From Serinus canaria (taxonomy: Eukaryota; Chordata; Aves; Passeriformes; Fringillidae), in NCBI RefSeq assembly GCF_022539315.1, contig NC_066314.1:62853543-62917542 (forward strand): DNA of 64,000 bases, read 5' to 3'. The notes under the pieces were generated by a model. The model saw only the letters and a program-made list of their open reading frames with translations. It was not told the origin of the DNA and searched no databases. Every line of letters starts with the position of its first letter. The stretch's first letter is position 1. This document shows positions 37,457 through 49,393 of this stretch, piece after piece. A program made the translations under genes and the position numbers.

Positions 37457-40400
37457 CAGGTCTGATTTGTGTGTTTGTCCTGCCTCCCCTGGAGTAAGGA
37501 ATTACTAAGAGGGCAGAGTGCTGGATCCTTAATATTGTTCTAAGCTAGAGCCAAAAATGGTTGCAGCAGACACATTCTAACCATGCAAGCACATCAGTCC
37601 TCAACAGCAATCACATCAGCACCCCTGCTGGAACCATAAAGTCAAGCATAAATTTAAAAAAACCTGAGTATTAGATGTAATAACCTGCAGGAAGTACAAT
37701 ACCAGTCTAGTTACTGAAGTTAATGTAGTACTATGTGGGAACAGTTCTTTCCTGTTCAAGACATTTGTGGGTAATTTAGAAGTTTTCAGAGCAATAGTTT
37801 CACATTCACATGGAGTACTTTTCTGAAAGGAAGTATAGGGGTTTCTTATTTTCTTTCCATTCATCATCATCTCAGTTGTGTAATGATCTACTTTATTAGA
37901 AATAAAATAATTGAGCAAATTTACTTAAAAGAAAATAAATACTGGATGTGCACAGTTGAAAAAAATTAGGCAATATAAGTAAAGCAAAAGCAGTAATTTC
38001 TAATCCAAATGAGTTAGCACCCAAAAAAATCTGAGCTCTAGGGTTTAAAGCTACATTAGGATTCATGTTTCAAGAGGAACTTTTGTGGAGTTGCAGTGGT
38101 TACTGCCAGTAGATGTATCATAAAAGGAGTTTCCATCATGCATGGAAGCACAGAGAAGAAAAGCAAAGGTGCAGCCAACAACAGAAGGTCAAGGAATTCT
38201 CATCTAAATAGAGGTGCTACCCATATAATGAAAGTCTAGAAAGCATCCCATTCAATAATTTCAGGAAAGACAAAACACAGATAACCAGTAGTTGAACTTT
38301 ATGTCAATTCTTAGTTGGACAGAAAGCCAAACTGCTTTCAAAACCACTTTTTAATTTTAAAAATTTGCTATGACTGCAGTTAGGACAATAAGCATGAGGA
38401 TTGGTGTATAGGTAAAATGAAAATGGGTCCAGCCTCCTGACACTTCCTCAGTGGCAGAAACACCAATTGCATACAGAGATTTTTCTACAGTGATAGTCAC
38501 CTTTGAAAGTAGAAAATGAAAAATCAATAGTGAGAAAAAACATGGGGGATTTTTTTCTGTCTGCTAAGAGGTGCCAATTAACCACAGTTGTTTGCAAACA
38601 AACTGATGTTTGAAGGTGTTTTCTGGTAGTAATATTGTTTTCAAACCCTTTTTTACAGTCATAGGCAGTTTCAGCCACCAGACAGACATCTTATTTCTCT
38701 TCTGCTGTACTGACCTTCGTCATTAGTTTGATCTAATTCTTACTACAAAAAGGGTTATAAATTTCAAGGTTTGGTAATGACTATATAACCTATATGATAA
38801 CTAAGGCATTTATGCCAATATTGTAAAGAACTAAAATGTTTTATCAACTGCAGCACTTGAAATGTAAAGGGAGAAAATTGAGTCAGGTTTGCTCAAGAAG
38901 AATTTAAGAAAATTGACCATTTTCTGAGACAGTTCTGATGGATGAATTACAGAGTAACTATGCAAAGGTGCACAAATCTTCTCATAAGGTCAGATTTCAG
39001 AATTGCAGACAATTCCTCAGACAATTTGAAAACCCAAATGAATTTGCAGCAGCCTCTCCTCCACAAGGTGGATAAATCTAATTGAACTTGAGCTTCACGC
39101 ATTATTTTTCAGTCTTTACCTTAAATAACTAAATTAATCATAAAATCTTTTCTTAAAATATCAAAGAATGAAGAAATTGCACAGGAAATACTTCACATTT
39201 TAAGGAAGAAAAATCTACATAGATAACAGGGCTTATAGCAATTGTAAAATAGATCACCTTCCACAATCTGTACTGGTAAAGGTGCTTTCACAATAGATTT
39301 ATATAGCCTTTGCTGCTAAATGACAAAATCAAACATAAAACCCCCAAGAAGTTCTAAAAGCGCATTCATGATAAATCAGATGTGTGTGAATATATTTAAT
39401 TAAGAAACATAGCACATGCACTTAAAAAAACCCTGAAATGGGATTTTTATACCATAACCAACCCCAAAAGTCAGTTTATCACTTAGAAGCCTACTCAAAA
39501 GGTGGAAACAAAGGTTTACCTGTTTCCTTCAGACAAAATAAGCATACAAAATACACTCCATAAACACAGTATGCTATTAGAAATAACCCTGAAAAACAAG
39601 GATAACCATGGAGGAAATTAGCAGTTTTAATCTGATTTACTGTCAGATTATGTCAGATGTGTTCTGCTTTCTTGGACACAACTGGATCACTATTTTTCTT
39701 CCCTTCTGAAGCATTGTGACTACACTGCATCTCTGCACAGAATGAAATGCACAATTCCCCTTTCAGGTGGTAAATACTTGTTGCACTGCAGAATAATCCC
39801 ACTGGAAGTGGGAAAAGGTGTGACTTGCTCTTGCCTGGAATAAGCTGACCTTCTATAAAGGTGTTTTATCAGGGTAAAACAGTATTTTACAAATATTCCA
39901 AGTCTTTTTCAGAAAAGAGCAAAAATAACTCTGGTTCTTCTGGTTATGTGGCAAAGAGCCAAGGTGCCTGTCCTGGCACATCCCACATATCCCTGGCATG
40001 AGCCTGGAATTCTGTTTTCCAAAAGCATCTGCACTATTAGCAAACTAAATGGGTAATTACTCTATGCAAAATCAGCAGAGAAACTTGTTGGCTTTTTTTT
40101 TGCTTTACTGTGAGACAGACATGGCTTACATCAGCTTGCTAGTGATTCTTAAATATAAACACTGTGGTTGAAATGGGCCCTTATTTTCTGTAGTATCAAA
40201 AAAATAAATCTCTATTAAACACAAAACCCCCAAAAGTATCTCTTTGGCCATTCTCAATTCTGCAGTATTTTGGTAACCATTAGTCAGAGAAATGTTTAGC
40301 TCTGTTTTCTTCTAAAGGTTATGAGGCACAGCTGCACAAACCATATGGGAGCACCCAGTAGTACAGAGAGTTTTGTTACAATGGTGACATCTCTGCTCTC

Positions 40401-40915
40401 AGAATCTGACCCTTAAATCAGGATGGGAGTGCATTTATGGCAAGTGTCTGACCTTCTGGGAAGCAGGGGCTGCATGACAAACAGATCTGCCATTCCAGTG
40501 ATTACTCAAGCCCTAACACGTAGTTTTTTCCTGACAGCCCCAAATATGATCTTTAAAGCCAACAAGAGCTGTGTGCAATTAGCAGACAAAAGGTGACTGA
40601 TTAATGTCCTCAGCTTTGCTGTCAGAAAACAAGCAGTAGATTTTCCTGAGGGGAGATGAATGTCCATGTAAATAGGAAATATTAAAATATGCTTGTTGGC
40701 TGGCTACCCACCTCATGAAGTGAGTCTTTGTGATTTAGAGAAGTTCTTTAAATAACCTATCCAGCACAAGATTTATTTGGTAGAAAACTTTTCCTCTTGT
40801 AACTTACTCTCTCCTTTGTATACCAACTTCAAGAACTATTTTTTATCCCTATACAGCTAATGGTCACAAATTCATTAGGCAATTATCATTCTAATAATAT
40901 TAGACCTTTTTTTTT

Positions 40916-40945
40916 GTCTGCCATAATAAATAATAAATAAATAAA
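40916..40945 (+). repeat. AT-rich AATA/AAAT low-complexity stretch
   Basis: Tandem ATAATAAATAATAAATAA-type low-complexity sequence in the last CCDC91 intron. Confidence 0.6.
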
Positions 40946-43117
40946 ACATATTGAATTAATATTTTTAATCATTCAATTGAGTGAATAGGCAGTAAATTAC
41001 TGAACTATGACATTTATAAACAACTTGAAACATGCAGCACAGGCCAAGTATCTGAATATTATAACAGAATACTTTTGTAAACCTCTATTCTACAAGACTT
41101 CCTAATATTTGTGTGATTTTAGAATTAACAAGGCTTAGTTTTAAAGAAAAGTTTTTGATGAAAGTTTTTAACATTTGCAGATTATGTTCAAGAAGGCAAG
41201 TCTGTCCAAGTATGAAAAAAAAAAGCAGCAAAGAATTACCTGACTTTTCTAACAAGTAACTGGATACAGATCTTAGTTTGAAGTACAGTAGTGATCAAAC
41301 AATTGCCTTGATCATCAGAATTTTTATGAGACATTTGGAAATACAAAGCCCCACCAGAATTCTCTGGGTGACATTCTGGAATGTATAGATGTCCCCTGAT
41401 AAACAGACATACTGGCTTAAGTCAGTATTACAAAGCTTTCAATATTTTCATTCAGTTTTTAAAAACAAAAAGTATAAAGTTTGTTTGTGTCTTTTACTTC
41501 CTATCTGCAAATTAATTAAAAAATAATCTCAGCCAATCATATAAAACATAAATATATTTCAGGAATTGTCCTCATAAAACAGCAGGAGTTACAGAAAACT
41601 GCACAACATCTGTAGGTTCACAGTATGAATGCAAAGAAAAGGCCAACACACAGCCTCAAAATAAGATTAAGAAGAAAAGAGATTAATATACTGCAATACT
41701 GATATTGTTCTATTCAGATATTGTTTATCTGCTATTTTTCTATTTATTTTCAAGCTTATTTTCAGTTCTGAGAGGAAGCATTACTCTCTTAAGTCAGCTG
41801 CCTTGGCTTCTCTCAGACCAGTGGATTCTGAAAGTTCACCTTACTGCCTTAAAGCAATTCTTGTCTTTCACTCTTCAGCTCCCTGGGCCATCAGGTGCAG
41901 GCAGCACCTCCTTCACACCCTGGACCAGTGAGAGGAGACAAAGTGCAAGCAGAGGATGAGGGAAAAGCTGTGATCTGGACCCCCCCTTTACACAGGGCAT
42001 TATCACACTTCTCCTTTGCTCACAAATCTGGAATGCTTGCAACACACCTCCAAAATTTCAGTGGACCTTGGAATTGCATCGCATTCAGGAGCAAACAACA
42101 AATGTGAAAGGTCCTTGGAGCTCTTACAAACTGCACTTTGGCAAAAAGCTTTGTTTATATCCGCTTCAGCATCAGCCAACTGAAGCAAACTGTTCAGTAA
42201 ATGGGCCAAAGCCCCATGTGAAGTCCACAGAAAGTGGAGCAGGGATTGGCCCAGCCTGTCTTTTTACTCCTAACAGAGCAGAGTGCACCCATTAATCAGA
42301 TTTTACCCAAAAATATTGCAGAAGCAATGCAGTTCTGCAGGTCAGGGAAGGGCACTGCTATGCTTCTGTTGTGTAGTCCAGGGATAAGGGTTTGGGAGCT
42401 CTAATCCTAAACCAGAATTTACAGGACATTAAGCTCTACTCCTTGCTCTGATGCCCAGGTAACAAACACAAACATGGATGTACACACCTACACCTGAGAG
42501 CCTATGTACAGACATGTACATATATTCCGCCACATCAGCAAGATGTTTGAGCAAAATAAAACTATTAATCCTTAAAAAATTCTAGTGTTTGTTTTTATAC
42601 TGAACACTTGTAGAGGTATTTCCTTGTATGAGGTAGTACAGCTCTGGGGTTTTTTAAGGATTACTAGTTAACAATTAATGCAAAAAGCTGGCAAACACTT
42701 CCTGCACTCACTAAGGCAGGCACAGCCTGAGGGCCTGAAATGTGCCAATTAATCTAGGGGCAATTAATATGCTGGGGCTCCTCACAGGGCTGGGTGCTTC
42801 CAGAGCACTCAGGTGTTCAGAAACCACAGTGCAGGGCCAGAGGTTACAGCATGGTGAACATCTGGCAACACAAGACAATACTGATAAACAGGTCTGTGAA
42901 TCTTGAGCTTACATCAAAACAGATGGACTTTGGATACTCAAGGACAAGTGCTTCTTTACTCAATTCTAACCAATTAAAAGATTGGGCTTCCCTCTACATC
43001 TGTGTCCCAGACAGAGCTCTATGGCACATGATATGCACTGAATCCAAACCAAAAATAACATTTATTTGTATGACAGAAGTGAAAATAGTGGCTTGCCACG
43101 TAGCCCTACTTCAGTGC

Positions 43118-43764
43118 TGTCCTGGATTGCCAAGCAAATGGTATTCTGTTTGCCATCTGTATGGCAGTTGTCTTCTATCAAGTGGGCAGTTTTCCTTATC
43201 TCTTCCACACCCAATCCTCTCTCCAGGGAGACACCTGCTGATAACAGGCTATGGAATGTCACTGCAGGGCTGATAGGAACTGCAGCATCCCATTGGGCGA
43301 TGCTCTGCCCAGAGGGAGGAGTCAAGCATTCCTACCTGGATATAACCTGGAGATTCTGGAACACCAGAACAGCATTTCCACTGGATTTCCCAGAGTAACA
43401 TCTGCCTCTTCCACTGGATCTTCAGAGGAAGACTCCACCCTTCTACAGGATCCCTGCTCCAACAGAACCACACCTGACACTCCAGGAGGACTGCAGCCAC
43501 AATCCCAACTGGACTGCTACCAGCACCCTGGCCAAGAGGGTGTCAGGTTGTGTTCTGACTCTGCCAGTATTGTTTTGGTTTACTGCATTGTTTATTTTAT
43601 CTTTTAAATTTCTTCCCTAATAAAGAACTATTCTTCCTGCTCCCATATTTTTGCTTGAGAGCCCCTTAATTTAAAATTTATAGAAATTTGGTGGGAGGGG
43701 TTTACATTTTTCATTTCAGGGGAGGCTCCTGCCTTCCTTAGCAGACACCTGTCTTTCCAAACCA
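43118..43764 (+). mobile_element. Solo LTR, ERVL-like, songbird (edges approximate)
   Basis: The interior closely matches an abundant passerine LTR as I recall it. A TGTCCTGG start is chosen as the likely 5' end. A 'cccattgggcgatg' inverted CCAAT region lies near 43289, a TATAA at 43341-43345, AATAAA at 43619-43624, and a 'gcctgagagccccttaattt'-like R/U5 near 43657. The 3' end is 'agcagacacctgtctttcca'. I could not find a matching target-site duplication, so the edges are uncertain to some tens of bases. No internal retroviral genes follow. The open frames of 110-159 codons that overlap it are by-products of its stop-poor sequence. It is antisense to CCDC91. Confidence 0.75.
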
Positions 43765-44081
43765 AGCCTTTTTACCTGTGTGCTACCCTTCACCTCTGTC
43801 CCCTCACTGTCCACCCCACCAGCAATAAGTTGAAGCACTGTTTTGCCTTCTTGATATTTATTGCAGATGAAGGCAAAGCAAGACTACACAGCCAAATATA
43901 CCTTCAGGCAATTAATAAAGATTGCTTTCTGGACATAGTGTGGATGGACCTTTGCTGGGGAAAACAATTCTGACTAACACATGCATTTGAATTTGACTCA
44001 GATGGATTCTTCAAGGTGTTACAAATGTTGAAATAAATCTCTACAAGTTTGGGAGCTATGGAAAATGTCTTTGAACAGACA

Positions 44082-44087
44082 GGATAG
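44082..44087. repeat. Left target-site duplication GGATAG
   Basis: Perfect 6-bp match to 44468-44473, directly flanking the LTR. Confidence 0.85.
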
Positions 44088-44467
44088 TGATGCATTGTTC
44101 ACAGGGGTCTCAGGATGAGGGAAGAGACGAGAATCTTGACTCCATGTTCAGAAGGCTTAGTTTATTATTTTATGATATATATTATATTAAAAACTATACT
44201 AAAAGAATAGAAGAAAAGACTTCACCAGAAAGCTTAGCTAAGAATAAAAAAGAATAACAAAAGCTTGTGTCTGACTGAGACAGTCTGGACACGTAGACTG
44301 TGATTGGCTATTAATTAGAAACAACCAGATGAGACCAATCACAAATCTACCTGTTACATTCCACAACAACAGATAAGAATTGTTTGCATTTTGTTCTTGA
44401 AGCCTCTCAACTTCTCAAGAGGGAAAAATCCTAAAGAAAGGATTTTTCATAAAACATGTCAGTGACA
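44088..44467 (-). mobile_element. Solo LTR, ERVK-type, sense to CCDC91
   Basis: A 380-bp element with TG...CA ends. On its own strand it begins TGTCACTGACATG and ends CAATGCATCA. It is flanked by perfect 6-bp repeats GGATAG (44082-44087 and 44468-44473), as for ERVK-type insertions. Features on the minus strand are a hairpin formed by 44423-44448 (10-bp arms, 6-nt loop), a GATTGGTC CCAAT-type element near 44335, and AATAAA at 44166-44161 in a probable R region. No internal genes remain, so it is a solo LTR. It sits in the last CCDC91 intron in the gene's sense orientation. Confidence 0.88.
44161..44166 (-). promoter_or_regulatory. LTR poly(A) signal AATAAA in CCDC91 sense strand
   Basis: The plus strand reads TTTATT. 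On the minus strand this is the LTR's AATAAA, about 2.6 kb downstream of the penultimate CCDC91 exon. It could in principle cause intronic polyadenylation; use is not shown. Confidence 0.6.
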
Positions 44468-44473
44468 GGATAG
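44468..44473. repeat. Right target-site duplication GGATAG
   Basis: Perfect 6-bp match to 44082-44087, directly flanking the LTR. Confidence 0.85.
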
Positions 44474-46760
44474 CCTGGCTCCAGTTCAGTTTTGACGCCT
44501 GCTTTGGAATGGTGGGGGCTATGAGACAATCATGTCATAACAAAGAGTTAAATTCCTGATGGAAATTTCCTTCACATCTTAGATAGCCACATTTTTAAGG
44601 TGTTAGCTATGGCAACAATTAAAAACCCTCATTTTTCTACTATAAAAATCTTCATTTATTATAGAACAGAGAAAAGAAAACTAAGACTGCAGTATATAAT
44701 TAGAACTGCTGCCAACATAGCCTATATATCTGTAAAAACCTGGGTTCATATGGCATAATTACAATACATGCCACATCTTCATTCATTGTATGAAAATACC
44801 TGTTTCAATCAGGTATTTTTTTTTCTTGTCTGTTTTTTTTTTCTCTTTTTTTAGCTTTAGTGTTCTTTTTTTTGAAGGTGGAAAGACATGCCAACAAATT
44901 CTCCCCTAGTTTTGGTGACTTTTTTGGCTTCATTACAGAAGAAGTTATATTTATTCTTGTCAGCATTTTAGCACAATGCTATTGTTGCTTTTTGTTAAGT
45001 AACTTTTTACAAATTTGAATAATCCCCTGCTAACCAAGTACAAATACTGCTGTGCCCATGGTTTGAAGAATTCTACAAACAGACTTTCAAAACAATCATG
45101 ACACAGAGTGCCCACTACCTTTGCAAGTTGGTACCTGGGATGCCCCTGTCAATCAAAAAACTCAAAAAACCTCTCAAAATATTAGACAAGGCTTTTTCCC
45201 TGAGTTCTTTTTAAGAATTCCTTACATAAGCTGCTACTTCTTAGCACAGTCCATAAAGTATATTTATACTCTCACAGGTGTATGAGTTTTGACCATTTTT
45301 TCTGCCTCTGACATAATTAGTTAAAAGCTATTATGCTACATGATTTGGAGTTAAGCAAATCTTTCACTTCCAACCTGAATAAAGGCATTCTTTATAAACT
45401 TATGCCAGAAAAATCTAGTTCTACTTATGTATGATTTTTTTAAAAATTAATGGATATGTATCAACTGATCAAAAAGAGAAAAAAAGTTGGCTGAAAATTT
45501 TGAATATGCTCTATGAAATGAAAGGAATTTATGCTCCTACCAGATAAACCAAAGATTTTGTTTATTTGAAGTACATATTTTCATATAGATCTGCACTGGA
45601 GGCCTTACTGATCCATTTATTTATGACATTTATGATAAGTTGTGATAAGTCATTTTAATAGTAGACCAACCTTCTCCTTCCCCACAGCTTATCCTTCATA
45701 AACTGACTTCAGATATGCTCAAACATTCTTATGGATCATGTTTTGCACTGGATGCTGTTTAAATTGTCTTTCCAAATCAAACAAATCCTGCTAAAAGGAA
45801 ATGTCTCCCCACACAGCATAATGGAAGGAACTCACCCAACTGCAATCTTAGCTAGCAGCAGAGTGAAACTTCTGAAGGTAAATCCTTTTTCCCATAGTAT
45901 TTTTTAACCTATAAAAGCAGGGAATATAGAAGCAGAGGCCAAACTCATTATTTCTGCTTCCTTCTCAGGACAACATTCCCCATTAGATTCAAGCTGAGTG
46001 ATTTTGTTTATTGAGAATACTGAAATTTGATCTCAGGCTGCTACTGCCATATGAAAGAGGTTTTTTAAAAATTATTTTTTGCTTATGTTTTTATAAAGAG
46101 CTTCAAAGGGGAGAAGTGTGTTATTTTTTTCTCCTCCTACTGAAAGCAAATCAAAGTCCCTTGAGCTACATTTTACTGTTTATACACAAGCATTAAACTG
46201 CCAGGATATAGCATGAATAGAACATCTGAAAACAACTTTCAGAACATTGCAACATTTCATAACAAGGCCAATGCACTGGCTATAAATCACACTTCATAAA
46301 ATATCAGTACATTTTTAGGTTCTCAAATAATACGGGTTGAGAGGAAAAAATTAATGGCCTTTGTGTGCATAAAAACTGCACAATAAAGTTCATTTGTGAA
46401 CATAAAATAGCACCTGTTATTGGTACTGAAATGTTTTCTATGATCTGAGTTCAGATCACGATTTAAATGTGACAGACAGCATTTATGCCCCATCTTTATG
46501 TTACTTTATGTAATAAAAAATGCTATAAATTTTAACTGAACTATTAATGTCGGCTTTCCAGCTTGTGATGGACTTAAAAGTCTACAAACATACATGAAGA
46601 AAGGTATCATAGTAACAAATTGTTTGAAAAAATGAGTGAAAGATCTGAAGACCTACCTCTGGATTCTGTTTTCCTGTGAATTTTAAGAGAGGTCTGAGGT
46701 TTAGCAAACTTTATCAATTTCTCAGTTTGTGATGAGACCCATTATCCACTGGTAACTCAC

Positions 46761-46874
46761 CCTCTTCTGCTCTTTCATATATTCCATCAGTTCCTCTGTT
46801 GTCCTTTTTACTGCTTCTTCAATTGCCTTTTCACTTCGTTTCTGCTCCTCCATTAATGCTTCCTTGACAATTTC
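46761..46874 (-). CDS. CCDC91: CCDC91 penultimate coding exon
   Basis: This 114-bp, phase 0-0 exon encodes 38 residues, EIVKEALMEEQKRSEKAIEE through ELMEYMKEQKR. The acceptor is a T-rich tract (with a T9 run) ending TTTGGAAAG; the donor is a strong GTGAGT. The EEQKRSEKAIEEAVKRT segment is strongly characteristic of the CCDC91 C-terminal coiled coil. It is isolated between an 11.8-kb intron upstream and a 24.5-kb intron downstream, which is why no long open frame marks it. Splicing EQKR to the LDEVVRQR start of the terminal exon gives a continuous protein, so I do not expect another coding exon in the long final intron. Confidence 0.92.
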
Positions 46875-47129
46875 CTTTCCAAAAGAAAAGCAAGCAAGTG
46901 TATATGAAAAAAAAAGTCACAAATGTGATAAAAGGTCATCCCTTTTCCTTTTGCTAATTTTCTATTGCCCCTATGCTCTTTTCCCAGCTATAGTTATCCT
47001 AAATGTATGAAAATCAATAAATTCAGTACTAAAGGGTAAATAAGAAAGAGAAAAAAAGAGAGAAATAGTCACTTTAAAGCTATGTTAATAGAAATACAAT
47101 GTTCCCTGTGGGCAGAAAATAATAAAGCA

Positions 47130-47420
47130 ATTCAGGTTTTACCTTCCATCAGGAGCAGGGATGGCAGGGATTTACCAGCTGCTGTTATCAGGCCACACAA
47201 CTTCAGCTGGAAGAGACCTACAAGATCATCTGCTCCAGCTGCCTGAGCCCTTCAGGGCTGCCCAAGAATTAAATTATTAAAGGATTCTCCAAAAGGCTCT
47301 GAAACACTGACAGTCTTAGGGCATGACCAGCTTTCTGCCAGGGTCTGACCACCCTCTTCTAAAGAAGAGCTTCACAATGTCCAGTTTTGAGCCATTGCCA
47401 CAACACCAAAGTCAGTTTCT
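47130..47420 (-). repeat. CR1 LINE fragment, old, minus orientation
   Basis: Blocks 'agctggaagagacctacaag', 'tgcctgagcccttcagggct', 'ctgaaacactgacagtctta' and 'tctgaccaccctcttctaaa' appear in the order expected of a reverse-complemented CR1 3' region. It is more diverged than the other copies, and the edges are approximate. Confidence 0.8.
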
Positions 47421-49039
47421 AACCTGTGATACAAATTATCAAAGCTTTGCCTAAACTTACACAAAAACTTATCAAAATCTTCATGTACTTCCAAACTTTG
47501 GGAATCTCCAGGGACAATCTGTACACAGCAGTAAAAAGCAGCAAAAGATACCCAACCCCCCCACCCCCTAAATTAGCATCACCCTACATCAAATGCATCA
47601 CAGCAGAGAAAGCCAAGAACCACTTCTTAAAACACCCCTGTCACCTGCAGTATTTGTTAGGGGAATAAATTGCAGAGCTAAAGTCACAAAACTGTCCCAA
47701 AACTGAAGTCCCAGCTTCCCAAAGCCACTCATGGAATAAGTAATGACATTATTGATCCAAGTGTTCTGTTTCTGTTTTTCAGGAGAACAAAATGACAAGA
47801 CTCAGATTCCTACAAATCCTGAAAACGTAACATTTTCAGAAAGCCAAAAAAAGTACCCAGTAAAAGTAATCACATGATCTTCAGTGATTTTTTTTCAGGG
47901 AGATCAAGAGGAAGATGGAGAGTGCCTCAGAAATCAGAGAAATTGGCAATTCCTGTGCCTTTGTTCTGGACATTGCAAATTGGAAGAAACAGAAGCATTA
48001 GTGGTGCACCTGAAGAATTAAGCAGGAAATGGAAAAAAACCTCAGTGGTTCAAACAGGAACACAACATGACTTCTGGTGTATTTATTCACATACATGATT
48101 TATGATTTTTTTTTTTAATTTTTAAATCAAAACTTTTAGAAAATCAAAGGTAAATATAAATGGATTCCTTATTACTCTTCACTGGTTAGACATAACACTG
48201 CTCTCCCCACAGATCTGTTTACAGGTTTGCTTGACTGCAGAGCAATACAGACATTTTATGATACATATTTACAACTTGGATTTGGAGGGGTGGGGAAGGT
48301 TGGCTGGAGGACAGGTGGAGTTCTAAGGTGTTGGAAATACAAGATATTTATGAAGTTGCATAATTCATCTGTATATTTAAGAGTGGCATTTTACAATAAT
48401 CTATTAGTGTACAAAATGAACAATCCACAGAATTGGATCAAACTAATTTTTTTTTTTAAAACTCCCTTCAGTGGAAGTTATTCATCTGAAAAAGAAGGCT
48501 CTATTTCTTACCTTTAGTTGTTTGCTCTATTTCAGCCAAAATGGAATAGTTTCTGCAAAACTACACTTTTGCTATTTTTGTAGCAGAAAAAGTCTAAAAT
48601 CCCAAATTTAAAATGTGTAACTATGTAGTCCCCTCTGTTCTGGAATGCAGTACACACGAAAATCAGTTGTGAAAAGTGATTATGATTTTTTTCTATTTTA
48701 ATTCAGTTTACCAAAGAAAAATCTTGAGAAAAAGGTTTCTTTCACTACAGAACTCTGGCAAGAGTAACAGAAAAAGTAGCAGAAAATTACATATTTCAGA
48801 AATATGCTGTTCTTTTAATTATATTCTCATGCCAGTTTAATTTGTCAAAAAGGTCCCAAAATACTGTCTTGTGTTAGCATGGAGAAAAATCCCAAAACCT
48901 ATCCCATTAAACCCTTCAAAGCATATTACAGAACTGATAAACTGCTATATCTTAATATCTAGAAAATTTTACACCCACAAAATACTTACAACCAATTGAA
49001 GTATGTTCAGTATGCTTGATACAATACTTGAAATGCTAC

Positions 49040-49065
49040 ATAGTCCAAATAAGTATTTGGACTAT
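49040..49065. repeat. Palindrome, 12-bp arms, 2-nt loop
   Basis: Arm ATAGTCCAAATA, loop AG, arm TATTTGGACTAT. The core AGTCCAAATAA recurs directly at 49068-49078, so the motif is present three times in about 40 bp. Confidence 0.9.
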
Positions 49066-49196
49066 AAAGTCCAAATAAAAACACAATTAAATTCTACAAG
49101 TCTAATAATAAAATGCAAGAAAACAGAAACCACTAGCAATACCCTTATGGAACACTAGTTCATTACACTGATATTAAAACAGAAAAAGTAAAATTG

Positions 49197-49393
49197 GAAA
49201 GAATTCTTTTTCATTTCTGGTATTGGCACAAGTCCCCAGGGCTGTGATCAAATCACCATCCCCAGAAGAATTTAAAAAATGTGTAGGTGTGGCACTTGGG
49301 GACATGAGTTAGTGGTGGCCTTGGCAGTGTGAGGTTAACAGAGGGACTCAAATGATCTTAAGGGTCTTTTCCAACCTAAGTGATTCTAGGATT
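49197..49393 (+). repeat. CR1 LINE tail
   Basis: Blocks in order: 'ccccagggctgtgatcaaat', 'caccatccccagaagaattt', 'gtgtggcacttggggacatg', 'ggtcttttccaacctaagtg' and the terminal 'attctaggattc'. Plus orientation, antisense to CCDC91. Confidence 0.85.

Larger units (their letters stand above)
22256..46760 (-). other. CCDC91: CCDC91 last intron (24.5 kb, phase 0)
   Basis: The intron is bounded by donor GTGAGT at 46760 and acceptor TTTCAACAG ending at 22256 on the minus strand. It contains a (AT)12 microsatellite, two CR1 tails, an ERVL-like LTR and an ERVK-type solo LTR. I saw no convincing nested gene. Two plus-strand oddities lie inside: an exon-like block at 36672-36730 and an open frame at 31747-32301. 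The remainder is AT-rich with no recognisable content. Confidence 0.85.

Noticed and set aside
42794..43607. Open frames of 110-159 codons around 42.8-43.6 kb
   Set aside because: Most of this sequence is the ERVL-like LTR. The frames shift across each other and resemble no viral or host protein.
44793..44872. Hairpin (AAAATACCTG arms) followed by T-runs, resembling a rho-independent terminator
   Set aside because: The window is vertebrate DNA inside an intron, so bacterial termination is irrelevant; the T-rich tract is low-complexity sequence.
46441..46458. Inverted repeat TGATCTGA-GT-TCAGATCA
   Set aside because: Short arms in intron sequence with no supporting context.
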